Assembly (NCBI RefSeq): GCF_024722015.1
Contig: NZ_JANQBD010000018.1
Span: forward strand, 124,001 to 188,000
DNA length: 64,000 bases
Source of the DNA: Paenibacillus radicis (ex Xue et al. 2023)
GTDB lineage: Bacteria; Bacillota; Bacilli; Paenibacillales; NBRC-103111
Reading direction: 5' to 3'
In this document: positions 35,057 through 44,201 of the stretch, piece by piece
Layout: each line of letters opens with the position of its first letter
Numbering within the stretch: position 1 is the stretch's first letter
The notes under the pieces: model-generated
The model's input: only the letters and a program-made list of their open reading frames with translations
Told to the model about the DNA's origin: nothing
Database searches by the model: none
Position numbers and translations under genes: made by a program

Positions 35057-36430
35057 TTGAAAACGTTTAAAAAAGCATCGTTAAAGGCTTTGGTCGTATC
35101 TCAAATGCTTGCTCTTGTTTTAGCTGGCTGCAGCTCATCCGCACCGGCAAACTCAACGAAGTCGGATCCGGCACCAAAAGCGGATGAGTCTAAAAAGCAG
35201 GTGAAATTAACATGGCTCGTCCGCAGCGAACCTTCTGTAGAGCCTTGGTACAGCGCTATGGTCAAAGGATTCGAGGCTAAAAATCCAAACATTAAAATCG
35301 AGCTTCAAGTCATCCCTCAGGCAGAAGTGGATCAACGGTTAACAACTATGATTGCTGGCAAAAACGTGCCTGACGTATGGTCTCCCAACTGGGCCAACTC
35401 CGGGTACCCTACTTATAAAAACATGGATGCCCTGCTTGACTTAACTCCGTATATTAAGAAGGACCGGGATCTGTACAAAGGGATTCCGGATGAAGTTTTA
35501 AACATTTACAGTAAAGACGGCAAATATTACGGATTCCCAATGTCTAATACTTCGACTTTCTTATTTTATAATAAAGATTTATTCGACGCGGCGGGACTAC
35601 CGTATCCGAGCTTGGATTGGAACGATAAATCGTGGAACTGGAATGCGATGGTGGAAACGGCTAAAAAGCTGACCAAAGACATAGGCGATCCAAGCAAGCA
35701 GGTATTCGGCGTATGGAACGCCCAGCCAGCCAATAAATCGGCGTGGTTATTCGGCGGCGACTTCTTTAAGAAAGAAGCGTATGATACCGGAAACATGGGG
35801 GATCCACAGGTTTCCAAAAACCCTAAAAATATCGAAGCCATTCAAGCCAATTTGGATTTGATCAGCAAGCACAAGGTGTCACCTAATCCGGCGCAGCTTA
35901 GCGCAGCCTCTCAGCTTGGAGATCCGTTTATGACGGGTCGCGTTGCTATGGTTATTCAAGGAGGATGGGGCTTCAGAACCTATAGGGACGCCAAGTTCAA
36001 GTGGGCGGCCGCGGCCGTACCGTTCGCTCCGGACGGAAGCAAGCAAGTTCCGCTTTATGTGGACCCGTGGTCAATCAGCAAAACCTCGAAAAATCCAAAC
36101 GAAGCATGGGAATTTATTAAATTCTTAACCGACCCGACTAATGGCGCTAAGGAATATGTCAAAGCAGCCATGTCTTATCCGGCAAACCTGGATTTGGCGC
36201 AGGATTGGTACCAAGCGACAACATCCGTATCGGCCATGAGCATGCAGGACATTAAGAAGGTGTACGAAGGATCGATTCCGTTCGGTCGCCCGTCCGACAA
36301 TCACAAAATCAGCAAATTCTCCACGATTTTAACGACAAGCAATCAAACGTTCGACGCCATCTACAATGGTAAAGTGTCTGTTGAAGAGGGGCTGAAAACG
36401 ATCGATCAAAACTTAAGTAGTCTAAAATAA
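35057..36430 (+). CDS. Sugar ABC transporter substrate-binding lipoprotein
   Basis: A 457-residue extracellular solute-binding protein family 1. Lipobox LVLAGCSSS near residue 25, then a charged linker and VKLTWLVRSEPSVEPWY typical of the mature start. It recruits oligosaccharide to the two permeases downstream. TTG start with GGGAGGG. A stable hairpin directly after the stop may keep this mRNA segment more abundant than the permeases, a common arrangement for binding proteins. Confidence 0.92.
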   Translation: MKTFKKASLKALVVSQMLALVLAGCSSSAPANSTKSDPAPKADESKKQVKLTWLVRSEPSVEPWYSAMVKGFEAKNPNIKIELQVIPQAEVDQRLTTMIAGKNVPDVWSPNWANSGYPTYKNMDALLDLTPYIKKDRDLYKGIPDEVLNIYSKDGKYYGFPMSNTSTFLFYNKDLFDAAGLPYPSLDWNDKSWNWNAMVETAKKLTKDIGDPSKQVFGVWNAQPANKSAWLFGGDFFKKEAYDTGNMGDPQVSKNPKNIEAIQANLDLISKHKVSPNPAQLSAASQLGDPFMTGRVAMVIQGGWGFRTYRDAKFKWAAAAVPFAPDGSKQVPLYVDPWSISKTSKNPNEAWEFIKFLTDPTNGAKEYVKAAMSYPANLDLAQDWYQATTSVSAMSMQDIKKVYEGSIPFGRPSDNHKISKFSTILTTSNQTFDAIYNGKVSVEEGLKTIDQNLSSLK

Positions 36431-36437
36431 CCGGTGA

Positions 36438-36481
36438 GCGGCAAAAAGGCGGTAAGAGCTGCGATAGATGCTTTTTGCCGC
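36438..36481 (+). terminator. Intercistronic stem-loop after the binding-protein gene
   Basis: A perfect 11-base stem GCGGCAAAAAG / CTTTTTGCCGC with a 22-base loop and no T run. It is more likely an mRNA stabiliser or partial terminator than a full stop, since the permeases follow directly. Confidence 0.6.
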
Positions 36482-36521
36482 CTCCCTGCAGCTTTTCTCA
36501 TTAGGAAGAGGTGATCTTACA

Positions 36522-37466
36522 TTGATAACTGAGCGGGTATCCGAGCACAAAGCTATTTTAGTAACCGGAAAAGCAAGAAGCGAGCGGAACAGGGAAGAAC
36601 GGGCCTTTTGGCTGTTCTTGTCCCCTTGGGTTATAGGATTCATTTTTTTTGTAGGCGGTCCGATGGTTGCATCCCTGTTCATCAGCTTTACTTCATATAA
36701 TGTCATCGAATCTGCTCAATGGATCGGACTTGAGAATTATACCAACTTGTTTAAAGACAATTTGTTTTTTCAATCGTTGAAGGTCACTGCTTATTATGTA
36801 CTGCTGGCAGTACCATTCACCATTGTTGTCAGCCTGCTGCTAGCGGTGCTGTTAAATTTTAAAGTGAAAGGGCAGTCTCTTTTCCGGACGATCTTTTATG
36901 CGCCGACTATCGTTTCGGGGGTTTCCATCGCGTTTCTTTGGTCGTGGCTGTTAAATCCGGACTTTGGCGTCGTGAACTCGATTATTTTCCAATTGTTCGG
37001 CGTCAAAGGGCCGGGGTGGTTTACAAGCACGGACTGGGTTGTCCCATCCTTTGTTTTGATGCGTTTTACGGCTCTCGGCAGTACGGTCGTCATTTTTTTG
37101 GCGAGTTTGCAGACTTTGCCGGAGGAGCTGTACGAGGCCGCATCGATAGATGGAGCGGGGAGGTTGACCCGGTTTTTCAAAATCACAGTACCCCTTATAT
37201 CGCCGGTTATTTTATTCAACAGCATTGTTACGCTGATTCATTCTTTTCAAGTTTTTACCGAGGCGTACGTGATTACCAAAGGCGGTCCGGAGTGGGGTTC
37301 CTTCTTCTATATTTTATATTTGTTTGATACTGCGTTTGCGCAATTCCGGATGGGTTATGCATCCGCCCAGGCTTGGATTTTATTCATCATTATCTTTTTC
37401 TTTACGATGCTGTCCTTATGGATTTCCCGTAAAGTAGTTCATTACGAGAACGATAACAAGCATTAG
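36522..37466 (+). CDS. Sugar ABC transporter permease, MalF type
   Basis: A 314-residue permease with about six membrane helices and the EAA loop LYEAASIDGAGRLTRF followed by FKITVPLISP. The frame is open from 36468, but that start would lie inside the hairpin. The TTG at 36522, preceded by AGGAAGAGGTG, is better placed. It partners with the next gene and the binding protein. No ATPase is encoded, as in many Bacillota that use a shared MsmX-like ATPase. Confidence 0.92.
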   Translation: MITERVSEHKAILVTGKARSERNREERAFWLFLSPWVIGFIFFVGGPMVASLFISFTSYNVIESAQWIGLENYTNLFKDNLFFQSLKVTAYYVLLAVPFTIVVSLLLAVLLNFKVKGQSLFRTIFYAPTIVSGVSIAFLWSWLLNPDFGVVNSIIFQLFGVKGPGWFTSTDWVVPSFVLMRFTALGSTVVIFLASLQTLPEELYEAASIDGAGRLTRFFKITVPLISPVILFNSIVTLIHSFQVFTEAYVITKGGPEWGSFFYILYLFDTAFAQFRMGYASAQAWILFIIIFFFTMLSLWISRKVVHYENDNKH

Positions 37467-37480
37467 GAGGTGAATCGGTT

Positions 37481-38359
37481 TTGAACAACGGCATCGGCAA
37501 ATCATGGAACAAAAGAATATATCGAGTAGGCGAGCTGAGCCCGCTGGAGAAGGCGATTGCCTATGTATTTTTGATCGGATTTTTATGCTTGTTTGCTTTT
37601 CCGTTAGTTTGGATGGTTTCAACGTCCCTGAAGACGCTGGGAGATATTCATCAAATTCCGCAAACGTGGGTTCCTTGGCAGCCTCAATGGGGGAACTTTG
37701 CGCAAGTATTCCGTGACGCTCCCTTTGATAGGTTCATATGGAATACTTGCTGGTACACTTTGGTGACTGTCTTTACTACCGTTTTTGTCTCTTCCTTAGT
37801 GGCGTTTGCTTTCGCTCGTTTACGGGCCAGAGGTAAAACCGGATTATTTGCGGTCGTGCTTAGTACAATGATGATTCCCCATGAGGTTGTGATGATTCCG
37901 CAATATTTGATTTTCAACAAACTAGGATTGCTTGATTCTTATTTGCCGCTCATTATTCCGACTATTGCAGGCAGTGCGTTTCTGATCTTTTTGCTTAGGC
38001 AGTTTTATATGGGTATTTCACGGGAGCTTGACGAAGCTGTAAAAATCGACGGTGGCGGCTATTTTATTTTGTATTTCCGGATTATTCTCCCGTTGTCTCT
38101 ACCCGCTATGATTACAGCGGCCATATTGGAATTCATGTACCGTTGGAAAGATTTGATGGGCCCGCTGATCTATTTGAACACACGCGATAATTATCCGCTG
38201 TCGCTTGGGTTAGCGAACTTTACGGCTGCATACGGACAGACGCCGTGGCATTTGCTAATGGCTGCGTCATTGATAGCGGTGTTACCGCCGTTGGTGCTTT
38301 TCTTCTTCATGCAAAAATATTTCATCCGAGGCATCGTCATTTCCGGATCCAAAGGTTAA
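37481..38359 (+). CDS. Sugar ABC transporter permease, MalG type
   Basis: A 292-residue partner permease. EAA loop LDEAVKIDGGGYFILY followed by FRIILPLSLP, C-terminus GIVISGSKG as usual. TTG start with TAGGAGGTGA. About six membrane helices. Confidence 0.93.
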   Translation: MNNGIGKSWNKRIYRVGELSPLEKAIAYVFLIGFLCLFAFPLVWMVSTSLKTLGDIHQIPQTWVPWQPQWGNFAQVFRDAPFDRFIWNTCWYTLVTVFTTVFVSSLVAFAFARLRARGKTGLFAVVLSTMMIPHEVVMIPQYLIFNKLGLLDSYLPLIIPTIAGSAFLIFLLRQFYMGISRELDEAVKIDGGGYFILYFRIILPLSLPAMITAAILEFMYRWKDLMGPLIYLNTRDNYPLSLGLANFTAAYGQTPWHLLMAASLIAVLPPLVLFFFMQKYFIRGIVISGSKG

Positions 38360-38392
38360 CTCAAAACGAATTAATGAAGGGGGAATACATGT

Positions 38393-39166
38393 ATGCGAAG
38401 CAAATTTGCTGTACAGCTATATACGTTAAGAAATGAAATCGAGCAGGATTTCCCAGGAGTTTTGAAACAGCTTAAGCAAATGGGATGGGCCGGTGTACAA
38501 ATGCGGGTTCCTTCCCAATATAGGGCAGAAGAAGCGGCGCAGATTGCGAAGGAAATCGGGATCGTGACAGCAGGCATGCATTTTCCGATCGAACGGTTTG
38601 AGCATGATTTAGAAAATGTAGTTAAGGAAGCCGGACTTTTTCAAACCAAAGATGTTATTTGTCCGTATGTTACCGAAGACTGGAGAAATGAAGACGGATA
38701 CCGGAAAGTGAAACGGATTTTGACGGATGCTGCGAATAAGCTGGTTCCTCTCGGATTGCGGGTCAGCTATCATAACCACGATTTTGAATTTGCAACTAAG
38801 CTGGACGGCCGTAGTGCATTGGAATATATGTTGGATCCGACAGATGGCAATCCGATCTTGGCTGAAATTGATGTATATTGGGTGAAAAAAGCCGGTAAGG
38901 ATCCACTCGCATTCATTCAGCCCTACACCGGACGGATGCCGATCATACATTTGAAGGATATGACGAATGACGAAAGAAAAACGTTTGCCCCCATAGGCAC
39001 AGGCACCATCGCCTTTGAACCGATTCTTGATTGGTGCATGAAATCAGAAGTAGAGTGGCTAGTCGTAGAGCAGGATGTTTGTCTTGGCGACCCGATGGAT
39101 AGCGTCAGAACCAGTCTGCACAATCTGAACAAGATGGCCGAACGATACGAAGCTGGCGCCGTCTAA
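38393..39166 (+). CDS. Sugar phosphate isomerase/epimerase family protein (xylose isomerase-like TIM barrel)
   Basis: A 257-residue AP-endonuclease-2/xylose-isomerase-like barrel. Metal ligands are seen as VSYHNHDFEFA, PILAEIDVYWVKKAG, PIIHLKDM and WLVVEQD. Relatives include IolE/IolI and 3-dehydro-sugar epimerases or hydrolases that often accompany Gfo/Idh/MocA oxidoreductases. GGGGGAA site, ATG. It may process the keto-sugar made by the oxidoreductases in this operon. Confidence 0.85.
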   Translation: MRSKFAVQLYTLRNEIEQDFPGVLKQLKQMGWAGVQMRVPSQYRAEEAAQIAKEIGIVTAGMHFPIERFEHDLENVVKEAGLFQTKDVICPYVTEDWRNEDGYRKVKRILTDAANKLVPLGLRVSYHNHDFEFATKLDGRSALEYMLDPTDGNPILAEIDVYWVKKAGKDPLAFIQPYTGRMPIIHLKDMTNDERKTFAPIGTGTIAFEPILDWCMKSEVEWLVVEQDVCLGDPMDSVRTSLHNLNKMAERYEAGAV

Positions 39167-39185
39167 GTGAAAGGAAGATGACCCC

Positions 39186-39560
39186 ATGTATGCTGGAATT
39201 CATCACGTTTCTATCGCAGTCACCGATTTGGAAAAAGCGAAGCGTTTTTATGGCGGAATGCTTGGTTTTAAGGAGACGGTCAGGCCCCCTTTCCCATCGA
39301 AAGGGGCCTGGTATGATGTGGGGCTGACACAGCTTCATCTCATTGTCAATCAAGCGAGAACATTAAGAGGAACCACTGTAATTGATGACAAGGATGGTCA
39401 TTTCGCCCTCCGTGTGAATCGGATGCAGGATGTTTTGGATAGGCTCCATGAGGCTTCGATTCCATATGTGGATAGGCCGAATAATCTTACGGAGTGGCAT
39501 CAGGTTTATGTCACAGACCCGGACGGCAATGTCATTGAGTTTAACGGCTCTAGAGCCTGA
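39186..39560 (+). CDS. VOC (glyoxalase/bleomycin resistance) family protein
   Basis: A 124-residue single-domain VOC protein: HHVSIAVTDLEKAKRFYG at the start, LHLIV in the centre and DPDGNVIEFNG at the end give the metal-site His and Glu. GGAAG-type site. In this operon it could remove a reactive aldehyde or act as a sugar-acid isomerase. Function not determinable. Confidence 0.82.
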   Translation: MYAGIHHVSIAVTDLEKAKRFYGGMLGFKETVRPPFPSKGAWYDVGLTQLHLIVNQARTLRGTTVIDDKDGHFALRVNRMQDVLDRLHEASIPYVDRPNNLTEWHQVYVTDPDGNVIEFNGSRA

Positions 39561-39626
39561 TTGTGAATGGATAAAGAACTTTTAAGAAAAAACGTTTATA
39601 TAAAATAGATGGGCGGTGTCTGTTCA

Positions 39627-40736
39627 ATGAGAAAAATGAAAGTCGGCTTGATCGGTTGCGGTGTTATAAGTGAAACTTATTTGAAGGTTTGCACGGAATC
39701 ATTAGATATTCTAGAAATTGCCGCTTGCGCGGATCTTGTTCCTGAGCTTGCGAAGCAGCGCGCGGAGCAGTTCCAAATTCCTAAGGTGTATACGGTAGAG
39801 GAAATGCTCTCCGATCCTGAAATTGAAATTATATTAAATTTGACCGTACCGAAAGCCCATGCGGAGCTGAACCTGAGGGCTCTTGAAGCGGGAAAACATG
39901 TGTACACGGAAAAACCTTTCGCCTTAACCCAGGAGGATGCAGAAAAAGTGCTCGCCGTTGCGGAGTCAAAAGGGCTTCGTGTCGGTTGCGCGCCGGATAC
40001 GTTTTTGGGAGGAGGCATTCAGTCGTGCATTAAGTTGATTGATGACGGCTGGATTGGCACTCCATTCGGCGGCAGCGGGCTGATCTTAACGGGCAACGCC
40101 TCGGACCGAACACACCGCTCGCCTGAAAATTTTCTGTCCTTAGGAGGAGACCCGCTGTTCGACGTAGGCGTTTATTATATCACCGCATTTGTCGCCATGC
40201 TGGGTCCTGTCCGCAAAGTAAGCGGCTCTGCCAGCCAACTCAGAACGGAATTAAAGCTGCTGAATCCCAAGTCCCCGCGATATGGTGATACCGTTCCCGT
40301 TGCAGCGCCCATGAACACATCGGCGGTACTCAATTTTGAATGTGGTGCGATCGCTACGTTGACTGCGGCTAAGGAAGGGTTCGGTTATACGCCGCGCATG
40401 GAGATTTACGGGACGGACGGCATCTTGTATGTGCCTGACCCTAATGGCTTCGGGGGTCCTATTCAAGTGAAGCAGCGCAGTGGGGAAATCTTAACATTCC
40501 CATTATCCCACGGCATCACGGAGCAGAGCCGGGGCATCGGCTTAGCCGATATGGCCTATGCCATACAATCCGGCAGAGCTCATCGGGCGAGTGGCAGCTT
40601 GGCCACCCATGTACTTAACGTCATGTTTGGTATTTTCGAATCTTCCAATACGGAGCAGCATGTTCCGATCAAGAACAAGTGCGATCGTCCGGTTCCGTTA
40701 CCGCTTGGTTTAAGATTCAACCAGCTTGACGAATAG
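39627..40736 (+). CDS. Gfo/Idh/MocA family oxidoreductase
   Basis: A 369-residue oxidoreductase, the last gene of the eleven-gene operon. Rossmann start VGLIGCGVISETYL, EKPFALTQEDA with the conserved Lys, and GGDPLFDVGVYYITAFV with the Asp. The frame is open from 39609, but the ATG at 39627 gives the family-typical N-terminus and a GGCGGTG site. Its downstream terminator closes the operon. Confidence 0.85.
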   Translation: MRKMKVGLIGCGVISETYLKVCTESLDILEIAACADLVPELAKQRAEQFQIPKVYTVEEMLSDPEIEIILNLTVPKAHAELNLRALEAGKHVYTEKPFALTQEDAEKVLAVAESKGLRVGCAPDTFLGGGIQSCIKLIDDGWIGTPFGGSGLILTGNASDRTHRSPENFLSLGGDPLFDVGVYYITAFVAMLGPVRKVSGSASQLRTELKLLNPKSPRYGDTVPVAAPMNTSAVLNFECGAIATLTAAKEGFGYTPRMEIYGTDGILYVPDPNGFGGPIQVKQRSGEILTFPLSHGITEQSRGIGLADMAYAIQSGRAHRASGSLATHVLNVMFGIFESSNTEQHVPIKNKCDRPVPLPLGLRFNQLDE

Positions 40737-41042
40737 TTCTTCTGGGACCCCTTTATTCAGGTAATCAAAGAAACAGCTGATCGGATTATATTAAATCGAA
40801 GTGGTGCTGATGAATAGCGCAGCAGCAAACTAAAATGTGAAAAGCGGTTGGGCAGGAATAACACCTTGCTCAGCCGCTTTTTTAGTACAAGCTTTATTGT
40901 CAATCAAGATAAGTATGATGAAATATCCAAATAATGGACCTAATTACAACTTATGGGTTGATTGAAGCGTGATTAATTCGACAATGTATTATGAAGTCAT
41001 CTGCAGCGCTGACTAAGATGCTGCACACAGAGTAGATCCCAT
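40737..41042. other. Intergenic stretch between convergent genes
   Basis: Contains the terminator listed at 40841 and otherwise no gene or motif that I can support. Confidence 0.4.
40841..40883 (+). terminator. Rho-independent terminator of the eleven-gene operon
   Basis: A 14-base stem AAAGCGGTTGGGCA / TGCTCAGCCGCTTT (two G-U pairs), 12-base loop, T run. Confidence 0.9.
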
Positions 41043-41924
41043 TTAGTTTAAATGGCTTTTACGGTACTGAATTGGAGTTAAGCCCGTTATCTTTTTAAAG
41101 AGACGGCAAAAGTAGGGGGAATTAGGTATTCCGACTAACGAGCCGATATGCTCTACAGATTTCGATTCTGTTTTCAACAACCAACAAGCTTGTCTTATTC
41201 TTCGTGCGATCACATATTCGGTGATGCTGCCTCCTGTTTCGGAACGGAATAGATGTGAGACATAATGCTTGGAAAGATGGAGCTCCTTGGCTAAGTCGTC
41301 CAGAGCAAAAGGTTCTTTATAATGCTCCTCGACCCAATTCATAATTTTTTCAGTGTGGCTCTCAGGACGTGACACCCCACCAAAACCACCATTATGCAAT
41401 GATTTTAGATAATCTAAAATATTGAGAATCAAAATCGACGCAGCTTCGAGGTCTTCATCCTCGTCCCACCCTGAAACCATATCATGAAAACGTTCAAGAA
41501 TACTTGAGATGTAAGTCGTGTTGCGATCCATACGGAACACCTGATTGGATAGTTGTTCTTTCCAAACCTGCTCAAAAAAACGGGACAGCACAGGAAAATT
41601 TTTAAGAAAAGGTGCAAAGGTGGAAGGTTCAAAGGTCAAAGTCGTGCGCTCATAAGGGCATTGATTATTGGGATCAAATTGAACACGGTGCAGCTGGAAT
41701 GGTTGTAAAATCAATACACATCCTGATTCCAGATTATAAATCTTGCGGTTGAGGGTCAGAGTTCCTTTGCCGCGATGGACAAACAGTACCTCGATCCCTT
41801 TATGGTAATGATAAAAGATAGGGACATTTTCTGTGGATACAATTCTATAACGAAAATTTAATGCTTTTTTATTTAAAATATGAAATGCTTTAATGCTTTT
41901 TTCAATATTGTTTGAGTGTTCCAA
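41043..41924 (-). CDS. AraC family transcriptional regulator
   Basis: A 293-residue regulator. The N-terminal sensor has HYHKGIEVLFVHRGKGTLTL and GCVLILQPFQLHRV; C-terminal HTH pair ALDDLAKELHLSKHYVSHLF and VEHIGSLVGIPNSPYFCRLF, closing GLTPIQYRK. It is divergent from the ABC importer at 42348 across a 423-base gap with hairpins and is probably one of its regulators, alongside the YesM/YesN pair. Confidence 0.88.
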   Translation of the reverse strand: MEHSNNIEKSIKAFHILNKKALNFRYRIVSTENVPIFYHYHKGIEVLFVHRGKGTLTLNRKIYNLESGCVLILQPFQLHRVQFDPNNQCPYERTTLTFEPSTFAPFLKNFPVLSRFFEQVWKEQLSNQVFRMDRNTTYISSILERFHDMVSGWDEDEDLEAASILILNILDYLKSLHNGGFGGVSRPESHTEKIMNWVEEHYKEPFALDDLAKELHLSKHYVSHLFRSETGGSITEYVIARRIRQACWLLKTESKSVEHIGSLVGIPNSPYFCRLFKKITGLTPIQYRKSHLN

Positions 41925-42097
41925 CGATTGTCTCCTTCAAGCAAACTTTAATTCAATTATAACTATTAAGTGATATTTTGTAACAGAAGAATATAACTTT
42001 TTATTTTAAAAATAAGCTAACATTACATTATTGAAACGAACCGATTGTACGTGATTGTGGTGGGAGTTACTTTACTTATTGGTTTATATAAAAAAAG

Positions 42098-42161
42098 GAG
42101 CGTCTCGGTATGATGGGTTTGTCGACGGGTTCATTACCCAACACCATCAAAGAAGGCGCTC
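42098..42161. repeat. Imperfect long inverted repeat
   Basis: Nested arms GAGCG/CGCTC and TGATGG/CCATCA with 7-8 unpaired bases between them. Looks like the remnant of a small mobile element or a folded leader. No transposase nearby. Confidence 0.35.
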
Positions 42162-42271
42162 TTACTATGAAATTTTAAAGATGAAAAGATATTGATTAAA
42201 ACGGAAAATTTATTTGATTCCATACTCAACCAATTTTCTCTATATTGATATTAAGCCAAACAGAGTGGGGC

Positions 42272-42308
42272 GAATAAGTCAGCGAAGGGCCGCAACGGCT
42301 CCTTATTC
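42272..42308. repeat. Perfect 7-base inverted repeat upstream of the ABC importer
   Basis: GAATAAG at 42272-42278 and CTTATTC at 42302-42308, with an inner GCC/GGC pair. Position suggests a regulatory role. Confidence 0.4.
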
Positions 42309-42347
42309 ACCGCAATTCTGTAATTCATAGCGAAAGAGAGGAAACAA

Positions 42348-43301
42348 ATGAGTGCCAACACGACCTACACAGACAAGCTGTCGACCAGTCAGACAAATCG
42401 TACATCACGAGACCGAATGAAACGCCCTCGAACGCATTGGTTGCCCTATATATTAATTGCACCTGCCGTTCTACTCATTATGAGTTTCTTGTTTTACCCG
42501 ATGGCAAATGTGTTTTATTACAGCTTTCAGAATTTTAATCCAGCCAAGCCTTATTATAACGGATTTATCGGTTTGGATAATTTCAAGGCTATCTTCAGTC
42601 AGGATGAATTGTTTTACTCCAGCTTGCTGATTTCTTTTAAATGGGTATCCATCGAAGTTATATTTCAATTAATATTCGGACTGCTGATTGCTTTGCTTTT
42701 ATCTCAGGCTTTTGCTTTTCGTGGCTTGTTCCGATCTATTTCTATTATGCCTTGGGCGGTCTCCGGTGTTATAACTTCAACGATGTGGTCTCTGCTTTTC
42801 AATGAGCATATGGGGCTTATCAACAGCTTGCTTATTAAATTCGGCTTCATCGAAAAAAACTTCGCATGGCTGGCGGACTTGAAAACGGTATTTCCTGCTG
42901 TAATCATCACAGAGTTATGGAGAGGCATCCCGTTCTTCGCGATTACGATGCTGGCGGCTTTGCAAACGATACCACAGGATTTGTACGAATCAGCAAGGGT
43001 TGACGGTGCGGGGCGATGGAAATCCTTCATCCATATAACCTTACCATTTTTAAAAAATTCGATTATTCTTTCCACTTTGTTAAGAGCCGTTTGGGAGTTC
43101 AATAATGTTGATTTACTATTTACGATGACAGGTGGAGGACCGGCTAACACAACAACTACATTAACGATGTATGTGGCGAATCAAGCGATTATTTCTCAAA
43201 ATTTTGGCTATGGATCTGCCCTGACAGTAATCAGCTTTATCATTCTGCTTATATTTGCAATGGGCTACCTGAGACTGAGTCGTTTTGGCAAGGAGGGTTA
43301 G
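42348..43301 (+). CDS. Sugar ABC transporter permease, MalF type
   Basis: A 317-residue permease with an unusually long Ser/Thr/Arg-rich cytoplasmic N-terminus before the first helix (WLPYILIAPAVLLIM). EAA loop LYESARVDGAGRWKSF followed by IHITLPFLK. GAGAGGAAAC site with ATG. First gene of a three-gene importer, itself followed by a YesM/YesN-type pair. Confidence 0.92.
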   Translation: MSANTTYTDKLSTSQTNRTSRDRMKRPRTHWLPYILIAPAVLLIMSFLFYPMANVFYYSFQNFNPAKPYYNGFIGLDNFKAIFSQDELFYSSLLISFKWVSIEVIFQLIFGLLIALLLSQAFAFRGLFRSISIMPWAVSGVITSTMWSLLFNEHMGLINSLLIKFGFIEKNFAWLADLKTVFPAVIITELWRGIPFFAITMLAALQTIPQDLYESARVDGAGRWKSFIHITLPFLKNSIILSTLLRAVWEFNNVDLLFTMTGGGPANTTTTLTMYVANQAIISQNFGYGSALTVISFIILLIFAMGYLRLSRFGKEG

Positions 43302-43305
43302 ACAT

Positions 43306-44136
43306 ATGTTGAAACAAATGGACCGCTTATTCATGTTGAGACTGCCGCTTCTGTTGACGATGGCTTTCACTTTATTTCCAATATATTGGGCTGTTGTGAC
43401 ATCCCTTAAGCAGGAGGGGGAAATTACAAGGCTGCCTATTCGTTATTGGCCGGAAAAGGTTACTTTTGATAATTATATAGTTGCCTGGAAAAACGTCGGA
43501 TTTTCGATATTTTTTAAAAATAGCATAGTTGTCTCGGGAATGACTGTTATTATCGTGCTCGTCTGTTCAGTTTTGGTTGGGTATTCAATCAGTCGATTTA
43601 GATTCAAAGGGAAAAATGCCTTCATGATTATGCTGCTGTGTACGCAATTTGTACCTGGTGCCATGTTGTTAATTCCGTTATTTATGATTTTCAAACAATT
43701 GGGTCTGACGAGCAACCTTATTGCACTCATCATTACCTACAGTACGTTTCAGCTACCGTTCAATGCCCTACTTATGAGCGGGTTTATCAGCAATATCCCA
43801 GAGGCGCTGGAGGAAGCGGCGATGATGGATGGCTGCAGCCGACTGAAAGCGATCTTTCTTGTGATCTTCCCGATCCTGCTTCCCGGTATAGTCGCGACCA
43901 CAGTATTCACCTTCATTAGTGCCTGGAACGAGTTCCTGTTTGCATTAATGTTCATTAGTAAACCGGCACTGTTCACGTTACCAGTCGGCTTACGCTATAT
44001 GCAGGGGGAGTTTGATATTCATTACGGTGCACTTGCTGCCGGAAGCTTAATATCTTTGGTGCCTGCTGTAATTTTATTCGGTTTTGTACAGAAGTATCTT
44101 GTTCAGGGCATGGGCTCTGGAGCCGTCAAAGGTTAA
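43306..44136 (+). CDS. Sugar ABC transporter permease, MalG type
   Basis: A 276-residue partner permease. The frame is open from 43285 (overlapping the previous gene), but AAGGAGGG at 43290-43297 points to the ATG at 43306. EAA loop LEEAAMMDGCSRLKAIF followed by LVIFPILLPG. About six helices, C-terminus GSGAVKG. Confidence 0.92.
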   Translation: MLKQMDRLFMLRLPLLLTMAFTLFPIYWAVVTSLKQEGEITRLPIRYWPEKVTFDNYIVAWKNVGFSIFFKNSIVVSGMTVIIVLVCSVLVGYSISRFRFKGKNAFMIMLLCTQFVPGAMLLIPLFMIFKQLGLTSNLIALIITYSTFQLPFNALLMSGFISNIPEALEEAAMMDGCSRLKAIFLVIFPILLPGIVATTVFTFISAWNEFLFALMFISKPALFTLPVGLRYMQGEFDIHYGALAAGSLISLVPAVILFGFVQKYLVQGMGSGAVKG

Positions 44137-44201
44137 GTTTGAACTAATTCCCTAGGGGGTTAGCCTATATATTATGAGATTAAAAGGGAGATGTTGAACA
44201 C

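Larger units (their letters stand above)
41925..42347. other. Divergent regulatory region with two inverted-repeat structures
   Basis: No gene. Structure 1 (42098-42161): GAGCG/CGCTC outside TGATGG/CCATCA. Structure 2 (42272-42308): GAATAAG/CTTATTC around a small GCC/GGC pair, ending 39 bases before the permease start. The second may be an operator or leader hairpin. I do not see a clear promoter. Confidence 0.4.
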
